This document shows, in pieces, positions 1 to 6,275 of a stretch of 14,280 bases of DNA. Source of the stretch: Phycisphaeraceae bacterium (lineage in GTDB: Bacteria > Planctomycetota > Phycisphaerae > Phycisphaerales > Phycisphaeraceae); the NCBI GenBank assembly GCA_016763955.1, contig JAESSU010000492.1:1-14280 (forward strand), given 5' to 3'. The notes below the pieces were generated by a model. That model was not told where the DNA came from, ran no database searches, and saw nothing but the letters and a program-made list of their open reading frames with translations. Position 1 is the stretch's first letter. Each line of letters begins with the position of its first letter. Made by a program: the position numbers and the translations under genes.

Positions 1-118
1 GGTAAGCTGTGCGTGTGGCATCGTGGGCTCCGGTTGGTTTGAAGTTGTTTAAGTAACCTCAATTTACCAGACTCACGATGTCATGCTTTTACTCCCCGGT
101 GTTGCGCTTCGGAATTGA

Positions 119-1822
119 ATCCACCTCTTCCCCTCGGTGGGGGCTCGATTTTTTATCTATTTTTGTGGCTTACCTGAAATCGGTTTGGTCTCCATTGGCC
201 CGGTGAGTGATATCTCACTGACTTATGCATTGGTCATGATTTTTCTGTTGGGGATCTCGTTGTTTTTTGTTTTCCTAGGAGGGCAGATTGCGGTCATGGT
301 GACCGACTTCGTTCAGGGAATTTTTACCAATGTCGCTTTTTTGGTCATTGTTGGTGTCTTGATTTATATGTTTGATTGGAACCAAATTATTGAGGCACTT
401 CAGACGACTCCCAAAAATGCTTCAATGATTAACCCATTTCATACCTCCAAGGTGGACACGTTTAATTATTGGTTTTTTATTATTCAACTATTTGCTGGTT
501 TTTATGGCTTTAAAGCTTGGCAAGGGTCTCAAGGTTATAATTGCTCTGCCAAGTCTGCCCATGAAGCGAGAATGGCGGGTATCCTCGGAGAATGGCGGGG
601 AATGATCATCGCGATTGTGACCGTAATGCTCCCGATTGGAGCTTATGCGATCATGCATCATGCCTCGTATGTAGGCATTGCCGACTGGGTCAATGGCCAG
701 CTTGCCACGATCGACAGCTCAACGATTAGTAAACAAATGACCGTCCCATTGGTCTTAGTCGCAGCCTTGCCGGTAGGCATTAAAGGGTTGCTCGCTGGCG
801 TGATGCTTGCTGCCTTTATCTCGACCCATGACACTTACTTGCATTCTTGGGGCAGCATTTTCATACAGGATGTGATCTTACCGTTCCGCAAAAAACCCTT
901 TGAAACCAAAACCCACCTGTTGCTTCTGAAAATTTCGATTCTCTTTGTCGCAGTCTTCATTTTTATGTTCAGCCTGCTGTTTCCACAGAACGAATATATC
1001 TTGATGTTTTTTAGTATCACAGGGGCTATTTACATCGGCGGAGCAGGCTCATGTATTCTCGGTGGATTGTATTGGAAGCATGGGCATACCATGGGAGCAT
1101 GGGCTGCATTGACGATCGGGATGCTCTTCGCGATCAGTTCCATACTTTTGCGACAAGGCTGGGAGCCAGTGGTTTATCCATTGCTGGTTGAAAGTGCCCC
1201 AGGCTTTCTCAAATCAATGACTTGGTGCCTGCATGGAATTTCAAATAATGTGCCTGGTATTAACTGGGAGGTTGTCCCTGATAAATTCCCCATTAACAGC
1301 CAGTGGATGTATTTATTTTCGATCCTCGGAGCCGGTTCTGGTTATATCATTTGCTCAGTTGTTGCTTGGAAATTTGGCAACCGCCAACCCCATGATATGG
1401 AACGCATGTTGCATCGCGGCCAATGGGCCATTCAAGGGGAACACGAACATAAGGTGACCAAACCTGTCACCGGATTTAAAGCCATTTTGCCCACCGAAGA
1501 ATTCACGCGCGGGGATAAAATTATTTACTACGGCAAACTGATATGGGCGCTGGGATGGTTCTTTGTGTTTGTCGTCGGCACAATTTATAACCTGATCTAT
1601 CCTGACGTTTCCGATCAGGCCTGGGCCACATTCTGGTTGGTCTTCCTCTGTATTAACATTCCGATAGCAGTTCTCACCGTGATCTGGTTCCTCATCGGTG
1701 GCTTGATCGACCTCAAAGATCTCTATAAAACACTGAGCACCATGAAACGTGATGAACGTGACGTGGGTATTATCGTGCATCATCACGACCTCTCCGAAGA
1801 ACCCGAAAACAAAACCGACTAA
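119..1822 (+). pseudogene. Solute:sodium symporter (SSS family), 5'-truncated/disrupted
   Basis: The product is a polytopic membrane protein that, by family, would co-transport Na+ with a small solute across the inner membrane. About ten hydrophobic segments are visible. The conserved stretch GFYGFKAWQGSQGYN, followed by SAKSAHEARMAGILGEWRG, is typical of one SSS subgroup common in planctomycetes and verrucomicrobia. The first possible start is GTG at 137, but the family motif FPSVGARFFIYFCGLP begins before it, at 128, and runs back into an in-frame TGA at 116-118. Family members carry roughly 120-150 further residues (the first membrane helices, including the Na+-site helix) before this motif. 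The sequence before 119 holds stops in all three frames, while a family-like SPVLRFGI reads in another frame at 93-116. I therefore think the gene is a 5'-disrupted remnant, although its remaining 560 codons are open. No Shine-Dalgarno precedes 137. The family is certain; the loss of function is inferred. Confidence 0.8.
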
Positions 1823-1842
1823 CCGTCTTGGAACTTATGGTC

Positions 1843-2178
1843 TTAATCGCAAAACGGATCACGAACCATTTTTCGAAGCGGCGGGTGCGGGTAACTCAGA
1901 GGCATGATGTCCGGTGGAGATGGGTTGGGGCTGCAAGGTTTTTTGAGCCTAAGTAATAGGTGCACGGGTAGGTCAGCGTAGTGCATTTGCCATGATTTTT
2001 TGGAGTGGTTAGAAAATTCCAGCGGAGTCAGGCGACCCCGCAATAGCGCTTTGAGTAATCGTTTTGGAGAGATGCCTGTGTTCATGCAGTGACCTTGGAT
2101 GGGGGTGAAGAGCTTGCTGGATTCCAGCAACTTTTGAAGCCTTGGGAGGTTGCAAATACGACATGCAGTTGAAAGCAA
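1843..2178 (-). CDS. Doubtful small ORF, unknown protein
   Basis: A 111-codon reverse frame with a TTG start; the frame is open further upstream to a stop at 2218-2220. The translation contains plausible helix-like stretches (LPRLQKLLESSKLF, SPKRLLKALLRGRLTPLEF) and then a Pro-rich tail (PCSPNPSPP). I recognise no family, see no Shine-Dalgarno before the TTG, and the end of the frame is only 20 bp from the convergent symporter gene. It could be a decayed gene fragment, since the coding look continues upstream of the only start codon, or it could be chance. It is the only candidate in the 1823-2491 gap besides the repeat and promoter noted separately. Confidence 0.2.
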   Translation of the reverse strand: MLSTACRICNLPRLQKLLESSKLFTPIQGHCMNTGISPKRLLKALLRGRLTPLEFSNHSKKSWQMHYADLPVHLLLRLKKPCSPNPSPPDIMPLSYPHPPLRKMVRDPFCD

Positions 2179-2199
2179 GGCTTCTAAAGAGATTTGAAA

Positions 2200-2344
2200 A
2201 GGCGAGTAGATTGCGAGTTATTGAGGATGATTATTGCTGTTTTTAGCTCAAAAAGACGGATGAAGCACCTAATTAAATAAGCAGAGGCGAAAACTGATTG
2301 CGAGATAGTTCAAGATATAATTATAGCCATTTTTATCATCAAAA
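2200..2344. repeat. Imperfect direct repeat, two copies, 85-bp period
   Basis: Copy A (2200-2254) and copy B (2285-2344) share, in order, AGGCGA, GATTGCGAG, an AT-rich stretch with GAT and ATTAT, a GC dinucleotide, TTTTTA and TCAAAA. A few indels separate them, so copy B is about 5 bp longer. Both lie in AT-rich DNA 110-290 bp upstream of the promoter of the gene starting at 2510. They could be regulator binding sites, a decayed tandem duplication or remnants of a mobile element. The sequence does not distinguish these. Confidence 0.5.
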
Positions 2345-2451
2345 TGAATTCTTTAAGTTATTGTTAAATATAAAGATATGGCTACTGTATTTTTTGCCTT
2401 AATAAAATTGATATAAATCAGGTAGAGAAACTGATTTTTTGGCGGGAAATG

Positions 2452-2460
2452 TGGTATAAT
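2452..2460 (+). promoter_or_regulatory. Extended -10 promoter for the regulator gene
   Basis: TGGTATAAT gives a perfect TATAAT -10 box at 2455-2460 with the TGn extension. The best -35 at a 17-bp spacer is only TGATTT (2432-2437), which is acceptable for an extended -10 promoter. The predicted transcript start is near 2467, giving a leader of about 40 nt before the GTG at 2510. Confidence 0.6.
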
Positions 2461-2509
2461 TAGGGTGGTGTTGTGTGCAAAGTAGAGATATATGCAAAGG
2501 AGCGTGATT

Positions 2510-3247
2510 GTGTCTAGACATCGTAGTCCAGCTTACCCGACGGTTTCGTTAGAAAAATGTATTCAAAGAGCAAGTGCTTTCTATCTCATGGCTAAGAGAA
2601 ATATGGCTCCCTTTGCGTCCGCTGCGAATGCTTGGGGGTACTCTGAAAAAAGTAGCGGTGCAGCGCAAGTGATTTCTGCTCTGAAGCAGTATGGGCTTTT
2701 AATTGATGTGGGATCAAAAACGGATCGCAAAGTTCAACTCACTGAATTAGCATTGGATATTGTTTTAGATGAACGAGGTGGTTCGCAGGAGAGGGTTGAT
2801 GCAATTGGTCAGGCTGCTAAAAATCCTGAAATATATCGTGTATTACTAGAGATGTGGAATGATGAATTACCTGATGATTCCATAGTCAAGCATGAGTTAA
2901 TACGTGTACGTAATTTTAATGAAGGAAAAGTTGATTCTTTTATAGCCGATTTTCGAAGCACGATAGAGTTTGCAAGGCTGGCAGTCAAAACATCATGCAG
3001 TGAGAGTATGGATGAATCTACAGATGGGGGAGAAACGGAACGTAATATGTCTGTTAACGACCTAAAGGCTGCCGTTACTATTGAACATCCAAGTATGCGT
3101 CAAGATATCTTCACCTTGGATGAAGGTCAGATTGTATTACAGTGGCCATCTTCGCTTAGTCATGAGAGTTATGAAGATTTTGAATCGTGGATAACCCTTG
3201 TTTTAAGAAAAGTAAAGCGATCAATAATTGTCGCTGAAAAATCTTAA
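2510..3247 (+). CDS. Winged-helix-like hypothetical regulator
   Basis: A 245-aa soluble protein of a family I recall only as uncharacterised bacterial helix-turn-helix-like proteins. The N-terminal third (residues about 5-85) contains RHRSPAYPTVSLEKCIQRA, then AANAWGYSEKSSGAAQ...ISALKQYGLL and KVQLTELALDIVLDE, which is the order helix, recognition-like helix, wing. Residues about 85-155 form a helical region (NPEIYRVLLEMW, then FNEGKVDSFIADFRSTIEFA). After an acidic linker (ESMDESTDGGETE), a short C-terminal segment reads GQIVLQWPSSLSHESYEDFESWI. I chose GTG at 2510 because AAAGGAG (2496-2502) sits 7 nt before it. The in-frame ATG at 2492 has no Shine-Dalgarno, and using it would place that motif inside the coding region. 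Base composition is more AT-rich than the flanking glycan genes, suggesting transfer. DNA binding is inferred, not shown. Confidence 0.75.
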   Translation: MSRHRSPAYPTVSLEKCIQRASAFYLMAKRNMAPFASAANAWGYSEKSSGAAQVISALKQYGLLIDVGSKTDRKVQLTELALDIVLDERGGSQERVDAIGQAAKNPEIYRVLLEMWNDELPDDSIVKHELIRVRNFNEGKVDSFIADFRSTIEFARLAVKTSCSESMDESTDGGETERNMSVNDLKAAVTIEHPSMRQDIFTLDEGQIVLQWPSSLSHESYEDFESWITLVLRKVKRSIIVAEKS

Positions 3248-3328
3248 AATATTTGAGATTCTCCAGTTGAAAATAGATAGAAAAGGATGCAACAATACAG
3301 TTTTAATTATTTGATGTGATATGAAAAA

Positions 3329-3442
3329 TGCCACCCGCTCTAACGGGTGGCAAATTCGTTCCTTCGATGGGTGTCGTTTTGACCCAAGAAGGTGGGCTAA
3401 ATCAGAACCCTGAAGTTTGTAACTTCTATATTATCTGATTTA
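3329..3442 (+). ncRNA. Candidate structured RNA: three consecutive hairpins
   Basis: Three hairpins stand in series. H1 pairs TGCCACCCG (3329-3337) with CGGGTGGCA (3344-3352), a perfect 9-bp stem. H2 pairs CCTTC (3361-3365) with GAAGG (3388-3392), and inside it GGGT (3369-3372) with ACCC (3382-3385). H3 pairs TAAATCAGA (3398-3406) with TCTGATTTA (3434-3442), 9 bp perfect, enclosing GAAGTT (3412-3417) with AACTTC (3421-3426). H3 ends 34 nt before the ATG of the 51-codon ORF. The strand is assigned from that context. I recognise no known riboswitch or RNA family. H1 alone, read on the minus strand, is followed by TTTTT, so it could instead terminate transcription coming leftwards from the glycosyltransferase operon. 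A leader RNA, a small RNA or a terminator all remain possible. Confidence 0.4.
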
Positions 3443-3476
3443 TTCTATCAAAAAACAAGGCGATATAGGATTTACC

Positions 3477-3632
3477 ATGAAAAAACATGGAAAAGGCTAC
3501 AATGTGTCCGGTTCAAATGGAATCATTTGGATCACTAAGGATGAAATTCGTCATTGGAGATCAGGAAAACTGATCAAACGTAAAGATGGACAGCCTTTTA
3601 GGATTCCAGTAAGACGTAAATCCAAGCGATGA
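3477..3632 (+). CDS. Small basic protein, 51 aa, unknown
   Basis: ATG at 3477 is preceded by AGGA (3467-3470) with 6 nt spacing, and the frame ends in TGA at 3630-3632. The peptide is strongly basic (about 17 Lys/Arg), starts MKKHGKGYNVSGSNGIIW, continues ITKDEIRHWRSGKLIKRKDG, and ends in an Arg/Lys-rich tail (RRKSKR). It has no signal peptide or membrane segment. The composition suits a nucleic-acid- or ribosome-binding peptide, but I recognise no family. A strong terminator begins 12 bp after the stop and three hairpins precede it, which supports it being a transcription unit of its own. It is short, so chance cannot be excluded. Confidence 0.45.
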   Translation: MKKHGKGYNVSGSNGIIWITKDEIRHWRSGKLIKRKDGQPFRIPVRRKSKR

Positions 3633-3643
3633 GCATTATGCCC

Positions 3644-3681
3644 AGCCCACAGAATGAAAATTCTGTGGGCTTTTTATTTTT
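3644..3681 (+). terminator. Rho-independent terminator
   Basis: AGCCCACAGAAT (3644-3655) pairs perfectly with ATTCTGTGGGCT (3660-3671), 12 bp around a GAAA tetraloop, followed by TTTTATTTTT (3672-3681). This is a textbook terminator for plus-strand transcription through the 51-codon ORF. On the minus strand no U-tract follows, so it is one-directional. It ends 4 bp before the stop codon of the convergent glycosyltransferase gene. Confidence 0.92.
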
Positions 3682-3685
3682 GAGC

Positions 3686-4949
3686 CTATGTATGCTGACT
3701 GACTTTTGGATCGATTTCGTAGATTAAATCGAACCATTTTTTTGCACAGCGGTCTGCATTGTATTCTGCTTGGTAGCCCTTGTATGCGTTTTGGCCACGG
3801 GCGATCCAAGTGTCAGGCGTGTGGTGGAGACTTTTAATGGCATCGACTAAGCCGGGGGTATCGTGGGTGTCGAGGGTGACACCTGCATCGTATTTTCGGA
3901 GCGTGTTTGCGGTCTCACAGTTTTGTGGGCCGATGAAGATGCTGGGTTTGGTGGCCGCCATGATGCCATAGAGTTTGCAGGGGACTGCGACTCCTTGCAT
4001 GCCATCACGGAGTGTGATTAGGTGTGCATCGGCTAAGCGCAAGGATTGGGCGAGTTGCTCACGGGGGAAATAGTTTCGGACGATGATGTTGGTGAGATTT
4101 TCTTTTTGGACAAAGCCTTTGATTTCGTCAATGCGTTTGCCACCGCCGACAAAGAGGAAGACGTATTGGTCATCATCACGCAGCTCCAAAGCAGCTTGGC
4201 AGAGGGAGTCAAAGGTGTGGATCAGACCTGCATTGCCTGAGTACATGATGATGGTTTTGCCAGCGAGTCCTAGTTCGTTGCGCAAGGGCGTGGGGTCTGC
4301 ATTTTGGAGCTGATGTCCCCAGACGGGAATTTCAAAGAGTCGATTGGGGTTGACTTGTTTGTCTTTAAGACGGCTTGCCATACATGAGCCAAGAACCACA
4401 CAGCGATCAGCTTGTCTAAAGTGCATGCTGTTGAGATAGTCGAGGATGCGGGGCAGTAAGGCGGTGCGTCTAAAGACGCCCAGTTCAAATTCACAGTCTG
4501 GGTGCAGATCCATGACCCAGCAAATATGCCTTGTGCCTGTGATCCATTTTACAATCGTGGCATAGAGTCCAATCAGTGGCGGCGTGGTGAGGGTGATGAT
4601 TGCGCCGTATTTAAAGCCGGTGAGCAGGGTGTGGATGCCAACGATTAGGTGAAAGCTTAGGTAGTCTAGGACTCTGCCGAGCATGTTTTTTTTTGCCAAA
4701 TCCTGTGGCCCTGACGCGATGGATATGCACCCCGTCTTTGAGTTCATATTTTGGCGTGGTGGTGACAGCTGGCTTACCAAGGGAATTTCCGGAAATTCCG
4801 GGGCTTCCGGGGGGGGCGTATTGGCCGCGTGAGCAGAGGATGTGAACTTCATGCCCGCTACGGACAAGTCTTGGGCAGAGGTCTGTCATCATTTGTGATG
4901 TGGCAGCCATGTCAGGCCAGTAGTATTGGTTGATGAACAACAGTTTCAT
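3686..4949 (-). pseudogene. GT4 glycosyltransferase (WbuB/WcaI-like), split by a frameshift at A9
   Basis: By family this cytoplasmic enzyme transfers a sugar from a nucleotide donor to a growing lipid-linked glycan. ATG at 4949 begins MKLLFINQYYWPDMAATSQM, the classic N-terminus of WbuB/WcaI-type GT4 enzymes. That frame runs for 88 codons to ATGFGKKK and then leaves the family. The family continues one frame over as KKNMLGRVLDYLSFHL and then TLTTPPLIG, CWVMDLHPD, ADRCVVLG, IIMYSGNAGLIHTFDS, FLFVGGGKR and VPCKLYGIMAA. The switch falls on nine A (T9 at 4686-4694); removing one A restores a 420-aa protein of normal length. A second homopolymer, eight C on the coding strand (4809-4816), lies in a Gly/Pro-rich stretch near the start. 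The gene overlaps the preceding GT4 stop (TAATG), so translation is probably coupled. The shift may be a sequencing error, a real mutation, transcriptional slippage or phase variation. Confidence 0.9.
4782..4799. repeat. 18-bp perfect palindrome inside the GT4 gene
   Basis: GGAATTTCC followed directly by GGAAATTCC is identical to its own reverse complement over 18 bp. It lies in the stretch encoding PGISGNSLG, which family members do not seem to conserve, and 9 bp before the G8 tract at 4809-4816. It may be a chance palindrome in a low-constraint linker, or a protein-binding or recombination site. Confidence 0.6.
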
Positions 4950-6208
4950 TAGGGCAGGAAACTTTCCAAAGTACTGATTAGTGCATCCTGATACCAAGTC
5001 ATGTTAAATTGCATTGCACGGTTTCGTGCGGCTTGTCCCATGGCCAGTCGTTTGCCTTGGTTCTGAATCAAGTCTTCTAAAGCTTCATAATAACCGTTCA
5101 TGTCCCCGCATGGAATAATTTTTCCTTCGATGCCATCTCTGATTTGTGAGCCGGCATTGAATGTGGCGACGGTGGGCAGTCCCATGGCCATGGCTTCGAT
5201 GACTGATCCGGCTGATCCTTCGCAGGTGGTTGGGAAGAAGAAGATGTCGAATTGGCCAAGCCATTGTGTGATTTGGCTGCGGGGTATTTTACCTGTGATT
5301 TGGACATGATCTTGGTAGGGGGCAAGTTTGTCAGGGTTGATATGATTCTGGCCGATCATGACAAAACGCGCTTGGCTTTTGGAAAAGCGTTTGGCTGTTT
5401 CTAGAAACTCAGGAGCCCCTTTACGGAGATTCACGGCACCTACGAATCCGACGGTCAAAGGTGTTTTATCAAAGTCGCGTTGTGAGCGGTCAGGCGGATT
5501 GTAATCGGACATGTCCATGGGGTAAGGCATGAGCGTAATGCGTTTTTCGTCAACCCCTTGTTTGATGAGTTCTTGTTTGACGTAATCGGACATGCTTAAA
5601 ATATGATCGAGGTTGTCCCATGATTGTTGTTCAAAATCGACAAAGGCTCGGACATTTTTTTCGATGACATCGTCTTGCCAACCGGGCCAACGTTGGGTTT
5701 GGAGTTTGGCTTGAGTAATTTCAGAAGAAGCCGGTGCGATGATTTGATCGCCGACGGTGACGAGGCCTTGGGCTTTGGCTTGGGTGATTAGCCTTGGGTG
5801 AATATTGCGGATACAGCCTAGGAGCAGGTTGGCATGATGGTATTGATGTTTTGCAAAAAGGCGTGCTTCTTGATCAGCAACATATAAATAGTAGTTAGCT
5901 TCGGAGTCAAAGCGACGACTGGCTAATTTGTGTTTTAACGTTTTAAGAGGCCATGAACAAATGCGGGCGCCGTTTAGATCGTGATGTTGTCTAGCGGTGA
6001 GCTTGCTTGCGGCGGCAGGTTTAAAAGGTTTGACAAGTTGGCCGATGAGGCGTTCTAGATGACCGGGGCGGTCGTACCAGTCGGTGTACATGACTTGGAG
6101 TTTGCCTGCTTGATGTAATGCAATGGGCAACGCATAGGCTCGGCGAGCGCCATCTTGAATCATGGCGACTTTAAGGCTTGCTGGGGCTGTATGCATTGGC
6201 TTTGACAT
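4949..6208 (-). CDS. GT4 family glycosyltransferase
   Basis: A 419-aa two-domain GT-B enzyme, predicted to add a sugar to a cell-surface glycan intermediate on the cytoplasmic face. The C-terminal donor-binding domain shows LTVGFVGAVNLRKGAPEFLE (residues 251-270), then FDIFFFPTTCEGSAGSVIEAM. The latter gives the E-x7-E nucleotide-sugar motif with Glu330 and Glu338, followed by AMGLPTVATFNAGS. The N-terminal acceptor domain is less conserved (KVAMIQDGARRAYALPIAL; LGCIRNIHPRLITQAKAQG). The start at 6208 is uncertain, since no clear Shine-Dalgarno precedes it; Met5 is an alternative. It lies 67 bp after the polymerase gene, and its TAA shares a base with the ATG of the next GT4 (TAATG), so the three genes appear to form one operon. 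The sugar specificity cannot be read from the sequence. Confidence 0.9.
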   Translation of the reverse strand: MSKPMHTAPASLKVAMIQDGARRAYALPIALHQAGKLQVMYTDWYDRPGHLERLIGQLVKPFKPAAASKLTARQHHDLNGARICSWPLKTLKHKLASRRFDSEANYYLYVADQEARLFAKHQYHHANLLLGCIRNIHPRLITQAKAQGLVTVGDQIIAPASSEITQAKLQTQRWPGWQDDVIEKNVRAFVDFEQQSWDNLDHILSMSDYVKQELIKQGVDEKRITLMPYPMDMSDYNPPDRSQRDFDKTPLTVGFVGAVNLRKGAPEFLETAKRFSKSQARFVMIGQNHINPDKLAPYQDHVQITGKIPRSQITQWLGQFDIFFFPTTCEGSAGSVIEAMAMGLPTVATFNAGSQIRDGIEGKIIPCGDMNGYYEALEDLIQNQGKRLAMGQAARNRAMQFNMTWYQDALISTLESFLP

Positions 6209-6275
6209 GCAGATTGGTGGTCCGGTGACGATAGGAATTTAATTTAGATTCTACCCGCAATGAGTCAATATGGGG

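Noticed and set aside
121..140. CCACC/GGTGG hairpin with a 10-nt loop before the symporter GTG.
   Set aside because: Only five base pairs and a long loop, lying in sequence that still matches the symporter coding frame.
1355..1786. A 143-codon minus-strand frame opposite the symporter.
   Set aside because: Antisense shadow of the conserved symporter coding sequence, with no recognisable domain.
3329..3352. H1 as a plus-strand terminator of the regulator gene.
   Set aside because: The stem is followed by AATTCGTT with no U-tract in that direction; the U-tract is only present on the minus strand.
3321..3413. A 30-codon ATG frame (MKNATRSNGWQ...) through hairpins H1 and H2.
   Set aside because: No Shine-Dalgarno, it coincides with strong RNA pairing that explains the sequence, and it stops inside H3. 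The peptide matches nothing I know.
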